Shown here piece after piece: positions 10,560-21,559 of a stretch of DNA of 64,000 bases (positions are counted from its first letter, which is position 1; each line of letters opens with the position of its first letter). Both the position numbers and the translations under genes were made by a program. Where the stretch lies: contig JAKSZP010009474.1 of NCBI GenBank assembly GCA_022478985.1, positions 52,831 through 116,830 on the forward strand, given 5' to 3'. Under the pieces are notes generated by a model, which did not search any database, had not been told where the DNA came from, and saw only the letters and a list, made by a program, of their open reading frames with translations. The DNA is from Massospora cicadina (Eukaryota > Entomophthoromycota > Entomophthoromycetes > Entomophthorales > Entomophthoraceae).

Positions 10560-11750
10560 AAAATGGAGGTTGGTAGGGCTTTTACCCACACATCTTCCCC
10601 ACAGAAAGTAACCCTAGGCTAACCAATTTGGAACACCAGCTAGCCAGTGCTTTGTCTCACCTCAAACGGCTTAAGCAGCACTCTATTCTAAACCAATTTT
10701 ATTGATAAGTTTACCCTGGGTGAGGGAAGAATTTCAGCCTTCTTCTTTGTTTATGAATCTGCTATGGAAGGAGAAACTGACCACAAAAAACCCAGTACAT
10801 CCTTCCTTTCTTGAGTCGCTTAGCTCAATAAATAATGGTTCCCTCCATGATCAACCTCAGCACACGGTCAGAGGGTAAACAAGCGCTTATTGCCTAATTT
10901 GGTTCCTAACAGAGTTTACAATGACAAAATAGGCATTTATGTGCCTTAGTCTGCAAGAGGGAAAATCGATCACCACTTTTGTGGAGAAGTTCATTAAGGA
11001 AGCTCAACCTCTTCTGCTTGCCAAAATGCTACCTCTTGATGACGCCATTGCTGCCATTATAAGGGGGCTGACGTCTACCCTTATATAGCTTGGCATCGTA
11101 TCTCTGTAAAGCTCCACCTCCAGACTATCCGAGATATCAAGGAGGCTCTGCTGGAGGTTGCAGATATATATAACGCGGAAGCTGCTTCAGTTGTTATGTC
11201 AACCCCCCAGGTGTTGACCATTGAGAATTATTCAACTGTAGCCCTGCCAAAGGAGGCTATGATGATTCATATGGGGCCCCCTATGCTGGTTACTACTCTG
11301 AGCCCAGCACCTGCAGTGCAGCTCAAACCTAATCTTCTTCCACTCAGAAAACCTGAGGTTCTCAAGCCAGTAAGTCAGAGTACACCCTCGTCAATGAGGC
11401 CACGCTTCCTGCCACCAACTTGTCATCAAGATCATCTTTTATCATACAATGAGCCTCTACAAGTGCTCCAACGCCTGCTTCTAAGCATGAAACCATCTCT
11501 CAGGTGATGTTTGCCTCTACCAATAATGGGTTAAATGACCAGGTCACAAAAGCTAAATTGTCTGTTTCCCTAAGGCTCACAGCCGCTGATCAATATAAAG
11601 CTGGCATATTAAGACATACACTTCCACAACGCTATCTCCTTCAGACAACTCTAAAACAAAACCTGTAGACATGGGCAGTCCAAACCCACTACTTTAAAAG
11701 TCAAAAATAGAGCCGTAACAAATACAGCGCCCCTCCAAAATGAGTATAGT
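10560..11750 (+). pseudogene. gag: G1 gag remnant
   Basis: The best-preserved part (about 10950-11090) reads SITTFVEKFIKEAQPLLLAK and DDAIAAIIRGL, typical of the retrotransposon gag core in which helices form the capsid. Position between the 5' LTR and the protease fits. The proline-rich stretch at 11196-11507 could be the gag-to-protease linker. No zinc knuckle is legible. Frames change several times. Confidence 0.55.
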
Positions 11751-11809
11751 TGAGGAGCGGCCTCAGGGTCTCTCCTGCAACGAGGATTGCCCTGAACCTA
11801 TCCCCCATC

Positions 11810-12464
11810 CTAGGGACCCTCTGATGTGCATTGAAAGCCCATCCTATGATAAATCTGAGGGTTTGAAATGCCTATCATAAATTTTTGGAGCCAGGTGAAT
11901 TGGAGGTACTTGACAGGTTGAACCCAGAAAGAGCGAATATGGAAAGGATACCCCACTTTACATATCTTTATCAAGTGCTGAGGGGTCTGGAGGTAATTGA
12001 TACAGCCTGTGAAGCTGACCAGCTCATTGCCACGCTGATCAAATACACTCATAGTGTGTATACACTGCTGTCTATCCAGGATAAATTCCCTGAAATTACA
12101 AAAATGCATTGCTTTTACTCTCCAGCTGAAAATGGTCAGCTCTTCCATCCTACTTGGGAGGAACTTTAACCAAAGTGGAGGTTGTTTTCAACAGATTGTA
12201 AGTCACTACCCTTACACTGGATCCCATGTGAAAGTTGTACTATCCAAGCTTATACAAAAAATTATTCTGGCCCCTAACCCTGACTATACCATGGAGTTTG
12301 GCACGGCTGGTCTGTACAGCACTTGTGGTATTAAAGCTTACTCATCCTTACCCATTCAATTTGGGAAACTCCTCCTTTTGGCCCCTGTGGTGGCCAATAG
12401 CCAACAATACCTATGACATGCTCATTGGTACTTACTCTATACTCAAGTATGATGGTATTATCAA
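11810..12464 (+). pseudogene. G1 protease-region remnant
   Basis: The block at about 12276-12464 aligns with the protease region of G2 on the other strand: EFGTAGLYSTCGIKAYSSLP here against EYGTAGLNSTKSERAYSALP there. LLLLAPVV and then DMLIGTYSILK match G2 ALVVAAPAI and DILIGMSFL. In both this follows the aspartic protease core, and the ILIG block is the flap/C-terminal part of a retropepsin. The active-site DTG/DSG itself is not clear in G1. The coding sequence is cut here by insertion of LA1 and resumes at 26187. Confidence 0.6.
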
Positions 12465-12740
12465 AAACATTTTTCTCTCGTTGCTAACAACTTTGCAACA
12501 TATTCAATTCAAGTCTAGGTAATATGATAATCTTGTCATGAGATTAGTGTTCACCCAATGTTGAGTATCAGTTAAGCGAGTAAAGTTAAGGGCACAGGTG
12601 CAGGCCCCACTCCAAACAAGTTTCATAAACGCCCCGGAGAAACTGGCGGCATAGATAAAATTAATAGTAAAAAACTGGCGGTTACCATTTCCCCCAGAAA
12701 GTTTGGCCTAGCAAGTGCGCAAAAAAGTTCATCAATATGC

Positions 12741-13612
12741 CGCACTCCCAACCAATATCGTCAGTGCAACACATGGTGTGAGTCTTCCTGGATATACAAC
12801 AAATGGTGCTTTGGGAGAAGTTTTGTGGAGATGTAAACGCACATTTCCTGAATGCAGTGTACATTGCACCACATTCCATGCCTCGCAGTTGGCTGGATCT
12901 TGGATTCAAAAACAAAACTATGGCAGACGAAGCTGCAAAAGTGCAGGTGGTAGAGGACCTCCAGGATGGTCAATGGGTAGTTGAAATGAAGCAGAATCAC
13001 TGGAATAAATCCAACCAAATTTTCGTTACCTTCGACTTCTTTCCTACTACAGTTAAGTGCACCATACTGGAGCACCACCTGAAGGCTGGGATCAATGAAT
13101 ATGGAGAAATTCAATCCTTTGAGATGCAGTGCTTTATGCTTATGCCAGACCTGTGAACAGGAAAAGAGATTGCTGTTCTCACCCCATCTGTGGGGGTAGT
13201 GGAAGATTTGACCCAAATCCCTCACACCACTTTTGTGGAAATTAATGGGCAAGACTCCCGCCCATTCTGGGTCACCGTAGTTAGCGCTCCTCCTATCTGC
13301 ACCTTCTGCTGCGCTTTTGGCCACAAGGCCCATACCTGCCTCACCAAGGAGGGCATTACTCAATCCAAAAATATCCTGGAAGCAATGTGCAGTGCAGACG
13401 CCCACTATGAACTGGCAGTAGATACCAATGCAGCCATCGTGTGGGGCGCAACTGGGTGCTACATTCAAGTGAAACCTGTATCCCTGCAGGAGCGCAAGAA
13501 GGCCAAGCAGGCCCACTGATTGGCGGCCAAGGAGATGTGCAAGACCGCTTCTGTGATCCTGCCCACCCAGCTCCAGGAGGAAATCGAGTCATTCGCTGTG
13601 GAAGTGGCTCAT
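12741..13612 (+). pseudogene. LA1 ORF1 (zinc-knuckle protein) with stops
   Basis: One frame can be followed from about 12741 to TAA 13610-13612, broken by TGA at 13154-13156 and 13517-13519. Near the N-terminus it reads VYIAPHSMPRSWLDLGFKNK, then FVTFDFFPTTVKCTILEHHL, and then a CCHC knuckle CTFCCAFGHKAHTC at about 13300-13341 (C-X2-C-X4-H-X4-C). The C-terminus is lysine- and alanine-rich. ORF1 proteins of this kind bind element RNA and assist reverse transcription. The same protein is encoded in LA2, LA3 and LA4. Confidence 0.8.
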
Positions 13613-13959
13613 TAATTTTTCCACTAATCAGATTGGGCCACCCAAGCAGAAGACCCAATGGGTGAGTTTGTTTAACCTGACCAATGCTACCAAGCATTGA
13701 TTGAATCCAAGTCGCTCACCAATATTCTTGCTGGAATTCCACCAAAATGCATGGTGCACCACAAGTGCACACAACGCCAAAAATTCGTTCTACAGTGAGG
13801 AAAAAACAGAAGGAAAAAGCCAACGCAAACCCCAAAGCAAAAGCTTCCCATACTGAACCATACTCCATAGCACATAATACCCACATAGCCAAATAGTGAC
13901 GTGCTAAAAATGAGAAGGCTGAAGGGCATGGGTGCCCTTCCCCTCGCACCTAAGGTGCA

Positions 13960-14650
13960 ATGAGGGGAGCCTATAATATAGGGACATTGAACATCGCTGG
14001 ACTCAAGGCCTCGCCATCCCAGGCTAGGAAATTGAGTTTTAAAACTTAATTTGCCTGTGGACATCCTGGCCATTCAGGAAACCTACTGTCCACGTGGTGC
14101 AGAGGACACATGGGCAACCATGCTCCTCCCTTCCCTTTCCTTTTGGTCACCACACTGTGGGGCACTTGTTCTAGTGACCCTTAATTTCAAATTTATTTTA
14201 TCAAAATTGTACCTCGACGGCCATGTCCTTGTTGTCACCTTTTTGTGGGATGATGAGGTACACGCTGTCATTAACATTTATGCCACAAACTGTGCACAAA
14301 ATCGTAAGTAATTCTTCTAAGCTGTCAATTCCCTCCCGCTACCACCCAACCCATTTGTTGTTAGTGACATGGACTGCTGGGCCAACCCAACCAAAGACCG
14401 CTGGCCCTTGTCGCCTACATCCCAACATGGCTACATAGAACTTCATGTTTTAAAAGCCACCCTGGGGTTGTTTGATACTCTGCCAAATCATGCACTGCTA
14501 CTCCCAGACATGTCTTAGCCCCATGTGCACAATGGCCAGCTGAGGTTATGTCCCGCATTGACCTTATTCCCACACCGTTGAAATTTTAATCCCTAATTTT
14601 CCACTTTATAACAATGAAAATCAATTTATCCGGCCACAGGATGGTATTGG
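13960..14650 (+). pseudogene. LA1 apurinic-type endonuclease, broken
   Basis: The first motif reads LNIAGLKASPS. DILAIQETYCPRG carries the catalytic glutamate (about 14075). The NIYATN block and a DMDCW version of the GDxN motif follow (about 14370). The domain nicks target DNA to prime reverse transcription. Several frame changes and a stop in front of DILAIQE show it is inactive. Confidence 0.75.
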
Positions 14651-15056
14651 TTTCCTACTCTTTGTCAAATCCAGTGGTACAGGCTCCAAAGTGGTGCAAA
14701 CTATGCCCAGCCGAGATCATGTCACCCAGGTTTTCCTCGTGGGTGGACACCAAGGCCTCAGCTCTGGAGTTTACCACACTTTTATGTGCAGACCCACTTT
14801 CCACCTGGTCAACCTTTAAAGTGAACACCATCCGCCAGGCTTGCCACATCTCATCACGTCACTTGCAGGCTACCTTAGCAGTCATTTTGCGCACACTGGC
14901 AAAAGTGGAACATCTGGACTCCAATGCCCAAGCGGCAGGCTACAGCCCGGCTTTGGGGTCATAAGTTGGCAGGAGTGTTTGCTTAACTCAATGCACTGTT
15001 AAGTCGATACAAGCATCAGGCTTGTGTTCAGTTTAAAGCAAAGCATATAATAGCGG

Positions 15057-15965
15057 GTGACATGTGCTCCACTTACTTTTTTCAAAAATTCTTCTCACCG
15101 CGCCAGAGCTTGGCCTACACACAGGTGCAGAGGCCAGACCTCTCTGTCACAGATAATCCAGCCAAAGTGGCAATCAAAGTACAAAATTATTACTCTGAAT
15201 TTCATCACTCCAATCCTGTTCAGCCAGCTGAAGTGGACAATCTTCTTCGGAGCAAAAATCCACACCTTTCCCATTATCCAAATTTTATGAATTTGAATTC
15301 TCAGGATGAACTCTGGTCTGCTGTTCATTGTGCATCATACAGGAAATGCCCAGGTCCAGACGGGATTCCTTATGAGTTCTATAAGAGATATTTCAGATAT
15401 TTTTCCTCCTTTCTGCTTGCCTCAATGACCAATGCCTTATGGAAATGCGCCTTCACCCTGGAGGACAAGAGGCCTTCATGATAAACGTTGTACAAGAAAG
15501 GTGATAAGCTATACTTAACCAACTGGCGCCCCAATTCACCTACTAGCACAGACACAAAACTTTTTACAAAAATCATGGGAAACTGTCTAGGGGTAGTTGC
15601 TTCTGCTCTCATTTCAAATTGAACAATTTGTTTTGTTTCCCAAACAGTTAATTTGGGAGAACATACACACCATAGACAACTTCTGTCAATCCTCAGCTTC
15701 TGGAGCACTTGTCTTTTTAGAGCAGCAGAAGGCCTATGATAGAGTCAACTGAGATTACCTCAGAGCCTGCCTCCACAAGTTCTACCTCCCCTATCGCTTC
15801 ATTAATTGGGTGATGTTGCTCACAGAATCTTCCACAATGGTTTTGCGGGCCCTGGCTTCCTCACGGATGTAGTTCGCTTCAAAGGGCCTACGCCAATGGG
15901 ACCCTATTAGTCCACTCTTGTATAACTTAAGCCTTGACCCAATTCTTCGCAATGTAAATGCCAGC
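15057..15965 (+). pseudogene. LA1 reverse transcriptase, N-terminal part
   Basis: CPGPDGIPYEFYKRYFRYFS (about 15350-15410) is the conserved fingers block. A degraded segment matching the LA2 stretch LANWRPISLTNTDTKFLTKI lies near 15520-15580. The palm motif appears as EQQKAYDRVN (about 15720-15750). The sequence ends NPILRNVNAS, where G2 inserted at 15966. It resumes at 24433 with the FADDC-equivalent motif. Confidence 0.8.
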
Positions 15966-16790
15966 TGTTGAATTTTCAGTCTACTAAAGATGGCTGGTTC
16001 TTCAATGCAGTAAGGCGGCGTTTCAAACACTAATTGTATGAAGACAACAGAACAGACGGTTACTATAGTTAATATATAACTCCTTGATAATTTCTACTTG
16101 AAGTTGTATTCTTCTGTTATTAATTAGATGATGGAATGCTGCCCTGATCTTCCGATCCCAAGTAAATCCTTGATTTAATACAACGTAAAGTATTAATACT
16201 AAAAGCTTATAAATTAAACTATAGAACTGTAGGAATGCTTGATGATTGATATTTGATTATTTTATTAGTATAAACTTGGGATAAATTATAGGGTTGATGT
16301 TCACCATATCTTACCCATAACGCCTCAATTTCAATGGCACTTGGCCAGAGAAAGTAACGAGTTTGTTTGAGGGTCTACAATTCATTTAACTTGGGACGTC
16401 TTAAATGTCTCAGAGTCAGTCTCAAACTCAGAAATATACTCAAGACAGCGTTTCTGATGCATCTGCAAGTAGCTGAACTGATACTCATCTCAAGCAATCA
16501 GCAGCACATACTAAGGCGATTTGTGCCACTTATTAATAATTAATTTGATCAAAAACTTGATTGTCATTAAAACCTAATTTTGACATAGACCAAAAAAGCC
16601 CATGTGCCCGGGTCATCTAGTCAGCTATTATTTTAGATATGACTAAACTAACAAAGCCCCCATGCCCATGTCATCATAGTCAAATATTATTAAGCGGATT
16701 CTCTAGGCCATGAATCACATGTTTGGATATAGCTTAGGATATTTTTGATTTATAATTACCAACGATTTATATCCAGTCAACCATTCAACA
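15966..16790 (-). repeat. 3' LTR of G2 (left end on plus strand)
   Basis: It starts TGTTGAATTTTC and ends CCATTCAACA, so it has TG...CA ends. It aligns over its full length to 23602-24427, including GTCTACTAAAGATGGCTGG and AATTACCAACGATTTATAT. Confidence 0.9.
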
Positions 16791-16803
16791 CTTCCCCCTC
16801 CTT
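16791..16803 (-). promoter_or_regulatory. G2 polypurine tract
   Basis: On the minus strand AAGGAGGGGGAAG directly precedes the 3' LTR. Such tracts prime plus-strand DNA synthesis. Confidence 0.75.
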
Positions 16804-17008
16804 GACTGGATAAAAGCGGAGGTATTAATTTTCTCTTGGTCACAACATCCAATTTTTTCTCAACATTCAGAATAGGATGCTACATTAATAGCTGAATACT
16901 ACAGTTAGTTAATGCATTTGTCTTTGTTTCTTAAATGCCTGATGAGGCTCTAGCAATATATGGTGATATTGAACTGGCCCCCTTGGCTTCAATTTCACTC
17001 TTTCCCCA

Positions 17009-17043
<35 letters not shown>

Positions 17044-17106
17044 TGAGTTTTTTTTTTCAACAACAACAAGGCCACATTTTCAAATAAATATTTATATTTT
17101 ATCTTA
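16804..17106. other. G2 non-coding 3' region with (GA)n
   Basis: Between the polypurine tract and LA5 there is no recognisable gene. A (GA)14 microsatellite lies at 17012-17039. Confidence 0.6.
17012..17039. repeat. (GA)n microsatellite
   Basis: Uninterrupted GA dinucleotides, about 14 units. Confidence 0.95.
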
Positions 17107-17122
17107 TTTCTTAACTTTACTA

Positions 17123-17460
17123 ATTTTAATTTATTGCGAGGAAGGTCAACCATGGGATGGACACTTCTGAATTTGACCCAAAAGAGACAAAACTTAGTAA
17201 CAGGGAAGGCACCCCAGAGAAGAGATGCTATTTCTTGTTGCCAATGAGAACGCCACTTATGGAGAGGGGGAGGGAACGTGTGAAGGGGCCGTAGCCACAA
17301 TTGAACATGTGTGGAGGAAAGGGTCTGATTTGATGAACCAAACTGGGAACCAGGAGGAGACCAGCTGTTGGCGACGCGGTGGGAGGTATCCAAACATCCA
17401 CGCCTTAAAGTGGTCCACCAAATGAGACTGGAATCTGTGGACATCTTCTGGGAGGGTGGG
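17123..17460 (-). mobile_element. LA5: 5'-truncated LINE A in G2
   Basis: A 338-bp insertion bounded by the perfect 16-bp repeat TTTCTTAACTTTACTA (17107-17122 and 17461-17476). On the minus strand it matches the last part of LINE A. The out-of-frame reading STDSSLIWWTTLRRGCLD equals STDSGLIWWITFKRGCLD in LA2, and it ends in the LINE A tail (reverse complement at 17123-17160). It is a standard 5' truncation. Confidence 0.92.
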
Positions 17461-17570
17461 TTTCTTAACTTTACTATTATCTTACTGCTTTATTATTAAT
17501 ATTATTATACATTATTTCTTATACCTTTCTCTTAGTTTATTTTTTTCTACTTTTTTTATTATATTTTTTA

Positions 17571-17607
17571 TTTTTTTTAGTACTAGATGGTCCCACCCTG
17601 AGGGGGG
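17571..17607 (-). mobile_element. LINE B tail micro-insertion in G2
   Basis: On the plus strand a T run is followed by AGTACTAGATGGTCCCACCC and a G run ending at 17607. This is the reverse complement of a LINE B 3' end of about 30 nt plus A tail. Similar flanks (TATATTTTTTATTTTTTT from 17560 and TATATTTTTTTATTCTTT from 17608) look like the target duplication. Because they are AT-only, the exact limits are uncertain. Confidence 0.7.
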
Positions 17608-17859
17608 TATATTTTTTTATTCTTTATGATATGGACAGAGGAACTTAGCGTGTACTCAATTTACAACCCAGCCGCCTTGATCCTTTATGGTATATACATC
17701 TTCAGACAATTTCTCAAATACAATAAGTGGACCTTTCAAAAGCGAGGCAAGCTTGTGCGCGTGGCCTGCGCTATGAGTATCACAAATTGCTAATAAGTCT
17801 CCCTCTTCAAATTTAGTCAATGATGCTCATTTAGTGTCGTCAAAGCTCTTTTGACTAGT

Positions 17860-18900
17860 TTTTTGACTAATCACATTTTGGTAACTTCAGATTGCAACCT
17901 GATTAAGGTCTTCACTAGCTGCTCAACATAATTATTCAGGCTAATTGCTTCAGTTGAACTGACTACTGAATATAATAATGGAGGCAGAGATGGCTGTCTA
18001 CCATACAGAAGTTGAAACAGAGAGTGGCTGGTACTGCTGTGGTGTCCAATATTGTATGCAAACATGATAGCACTAATAGAATATCCCATTGCAAAGGCGC
18101 TAAGGCTGCATTTTTGAGTAAAATGCCAACTAGAGTGCCATATACTCGCTCTACCATACCATTAATCTCAGGATGGTATGGTGTTGACAACACTCCTTTA
18201 ATGACATCAACTTATTTAACTGTTGTACCATCTGAGCAGTAAAATTCGTGCCATTATTTGTCAAGATCTTCTGTGGGCATCCGTGTTTGTAAATTATATT
18301 ATCCATGATGAACTTGGCAGTAGTTAAGGCCCTGACATCTCGGATCACTTTTGCTTCTACCCTATTTCATTAAATGGTTGATAGCAACAATTATGTATTT
18401 GTTGCCTAGGCTTCTCACAGGCTAAGGGCCAACTACATCTATCAATATATTATGCCAAGCCCAGTCAGGTTTGATTAAACTATACTTCACATCTGAATTC
18501 ATAGGTTTTGTAATTTGGCAAGAATGACATTTGTTGAGTACATCTTGAATATTGAATCGCATTTGAAACCCAGTAGTAATTTGACCAAATTAATTCTAGC
18601 GTTTTGGTTTATCCTCCGTGCCACACAGCCTTGTGCGCTTGTGTAATAATTTCCATTTGGCTGGAAGGTTTTGGGAAAATTTGATGCTGCTCATCGGGCC
18701 TGAGCTTGTATAAAACTCCATTCCAATACTCAGTGTCAGTTAATGCTTTTTCAATCAATTTTTTTACTTCATTTGGCTCATCTTCATATTTCCAGTTAAT
18801 CATCTTTTCATGAAGTTCTTCAGCCAAAATGTTCAGGACAGCTACAATAGGAAGTCTTGATAATCCAGCTGCATTTTTGATGGGCCACTCCAGCTCTATG
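17860..18900 (-). pseudogene. G2 integrase
   Basis: Minus-strand reading gives a segment after RNase H (EYWNGVLYKLRPDEQHQIFP), then core pieces [20 protein letters not shown] with the second catalytic acid changed to Asn (a D-to-N substitution), and [20 protein letters not shown] with the catalytic glutamate in NGMVERV. IMFAYNIGHHSSTSHSLFQL follows. Order and spacing fit a gypsy integrase, which inserts cDNA and yields the 5-bp duplication. Several frameshifts and the lost aspartate mean this copy is dead. Confidence 0.85.
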
Positions 18901-19410
18901 AATAATTTAATAATCATATGCTTATTATTTTAAAGCCCAGTGGGCTAATCATCCTTCAGGTTCCTTGAGGTTGTGGAGCCATCTTAACAATCTGTGATCC
19001 GTTACTACTTGAATCTTGGTGCCATGAATGTAAACCTGAAACTGTTTATATGCATAGATTATGGCTAAACACTATCGTTCAGTCACTGTATAATTACGCT
19101 CATGCTTATTCAGCGTCTGGCTGCAATAAGCAACTGGATGCTCCTCATCATCCTCCCCAATCTGAGATAGCACTCCCCTATAGCAGTCAACAAGGCATTG
19201 GTTTTTATGATGAAAGGCCTACTGATATCTGGATATCAAAGGATAGGCGCGGAGCTCATTCATGTTTTCAAAGCCTCAAAGGCCTTTTGGAATTCTTCTG
19301 CCCAGCAAAATCGAACTCCTCCTTGCAGCAAATGGAATAGGGGCTCAGCAATCCTCATGAACCCTTCTACAAATCTTTAATAGTACCCTACCATGCCTAA
19401 GAACACTTGA
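18900..19410 (-). pseudogene. G2 RNase H domain
   Basis: The minus-strand segment after the RT begins GFMRIAEPLFHLLQGGVRFC and WAEEFQKAFEALK, the usual connection into gypsy RNase H. The catalytic part is heavily degraded. This domain removes RNA from the RNA:DNA hybrid. Confidence 0.6.
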
Positions 19411-19417
19411 ACATCCC

Positions 19418-20241
19418 TCATACTCGTTGGAGGTTGCATCTTGTTAATTTCATCCACCTTTTGAGGTTGAGGCTGTAAGCCTTTGGTGTCAATAAAAACC
19501 TGAGGTATTTAAATTGTTCTTTAAAGAATTGACATTTTCTAGGTTTTATCTTCAGATTAGCCTTCAACAGTTGTTCAAACAATTGTTCAAGGTGCTCCAA
19601 ATTTCGGAAAATGTTCGTGAAAAGACATTGATATCATCCAAATAAACCAGTATGCAGGATAATTTAAGATTCCCCAAAATTATGTCCATCACTCGTTGAA
19701 AAGTTGCTGGCACATTACAAAGCCCCTGTGGCATGTGCATAGGTTGAAATAGTCCTTGAGTAGCAATCATTGCGCACTTCTCCTGCTCCTCTTGAGTCAG
19801 TTCAATTTGCCAATATCCTGAGATAAGGTCCATTGCAGTAAAGTATCTTGCCCCTCCTGGATGATCCAAAGCATCATCAATTCTAGGAAACGGATAGGAA
19901 TCCTATTTCATAATGGCATTTAGGCATCGATAATTAGTCACAACTCAATTGCTGCCATCATTTTTCTTTACAATTAAAACAGGGCTGACCCATGGGCTTT
20001 TGAATTGCACTATCATTCCACTTTTTAGCAATTTATCTAGCTCTTCTCCAACTATTTTGTCGCTAGCCCTGGGGCGCCAAATTGGACTCATTTTAATAGG
20101 TGCATGGTCCCCATTGTCAACAAAATGCTGGACTCCTTTTGCACAACCTAAATATTGATCATCTTTGGTAAAAATTTTGGAATATCGTTCAAACAACTTT
20201 AGTGCTTCACTTTTTTGCTGTTCTAATAATCTGGTAAACAA
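19418..20241 (-). pseudogene. pol: G2 reverse transcriptase
   Basis: From 20241 downward it reads KSGMIVQFKSPWVSPVLIVK, then ARYFTAMDLISGYWQIELTQ with the first catalytic Asp (MDL), then MPQGLCNVPATFQRVMD and VYLDDINVF with the YxDD aspartates at about 19640-19650. The thumb NLKIKPRKCQFFKEQFKYLR lies at 19500-19560. All RT blocks are present in order. Frame breaks at about 19600 and 19900-19945 separate the pieces. Confidence 0.92.
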
Positions 20242-20252
20242 TTCTTGAGGGA

Positions 20253-20642
20253 TTACAGTATGTGCCCCAAGGTTTCATTTGGTAAGCCTAGCTCAAATAA
20301 ATTGCCAAATTTAATGGCTGATTTTAATTTGTATCTTGGAAACAGATTTACAAATGCAACCACTTGATATTCCTTGACCTTAATAGTTTGGCTGGTCAAA
20401 TTTGCTAATAGGACATCAAATTCCCCATGCCCTGGTATAAGTATTACAGGCGCCACACAAGGTTCCATAAGAGAACAATGCCACGGGGACATGACCTCAT
20501 TATATAGTCCTTCTGGAATATCCAGCGTGGTCCCAGTTTTCATAACCAGTTGATGTCCTGGAGCTATTGTCGCATCCTTATTCACACACTTAGGGGTATT
20601 CCTCAATTTTTGTTTATAGCAGTCGTCATGGAACAGCTTCAA
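20253..20642 (-). pseudogene. G2 protease-to-RT linker
   Basis: A 129-codon open piece (MKLFHDDCYKQKLRNTPKCV to the end near 20253). Its middle, GHGEFDVLLANLTSQTIKVK, looks like the beta-rich segment found between retropepsin and RT in many gypsy polyproteins. No catalytic motif is present. Confidence 0.5.
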
Positions 20643-20689
20643 TTTTCCCGCTGAATATATCCTATTGGTATTCCATCAGCATACAATAT

Positions 20690-21090
20690 ATTAATAAAGT
20701 TCTAAAGATGGCTTGCAGGCTTCGTATTGTCACAAGAGTAATAAATTGGAAGTGATTGGCCTATTATTGTAAAGACGTTTTCTTTAAGATCACATGAGAT
20801 CCCATAGGTCCTTAAAAAACTCATTCCAATTAAGATGTCTTAATTGGTGTTTGGAAGCACTATTGCTGGTGCTGCTACTACTAAAGCTCCAAATCGCAGT
20901 GGCAAGGCGCTGTAAGCTCTTTCACTCTTTGTGCTGTTGAGGCCTGCAGTTCCATATTCCCAATGATGGTCAATGTCTGGCATAAATTTCAGTTTCTTCA
21001 TCAACTTCATAGAAACAATGTTTACAGGTGCTCCACTATCAACAATAGCAACAACTTGATCTTATTGACCAGAATATCTATGTAAGTATA
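20690..21090 (-). pseudogene. G2 aspartic protease
   Basis: The active site reads VVAIVDSGAPVNIVSMKLM (about 21010-21065), a retropepsin with DSG in place of DTG. The flap-side block EYGTAGLNSTKSERAYSALP and the terminal DILIGMSFLRTYGISCDL follow. It would cleave the Gag-Pol precursor. A frame break precedes the active site and one in-frame stop lies before DILIG. Confidence 0.8.
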
Positions 21091-21559
21091 ATCAGAGTAG
21101 TAGGAATCAATAGAAGTTGTTAAGTGAATATGTGAATAATACAGAGAATTAAGAGTGTTCTTCAGAGTATTTCCAATACTAGGACATTCATGGATGATTT
21201 TGTCAATTGGCATTGCTATATTGACCCCTTTCAGACTTGGGGTATCAGATACATTGCTCAGACCTTCTGCTGGAATATTTTCATTTATTTGTTGCACATA
21301 TGGTTTAGCTACTACTTCAGATGCCTCAGGTATGACAACCTTACTCTGAGAGTGAGTTACCGCATGTACATTTGTAAAATCTTCATTAGGTACCAGAATG
21401 GAATTCGTTTCATTGTTAAGCAAGGCCCCATGGCCTGCGTTTTCTTGTCAATCAGGTGGGACTGGTTTTTTCTGCACAATAGAGCATCCCACATCTATTG
21501 TGCTTGTTCTTTTCCCTTCTCCTGCACATTATCAGAAAGGACTACATTGACGTTGCGCT

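Noticed and set aside
13441..14073. Frames on both strands in LA1 between ORF1 and the endonuclease
   Set aside because: They are shadows of the real LINE frames, with no match to other LINE proteins.
17012..17039. (GA)n tract as a polypurine tract or promoter
   Set aside because: It is about 220 bp from the LTR and G2 already has a better tract next to the LTR. It is a simple microsatellite.
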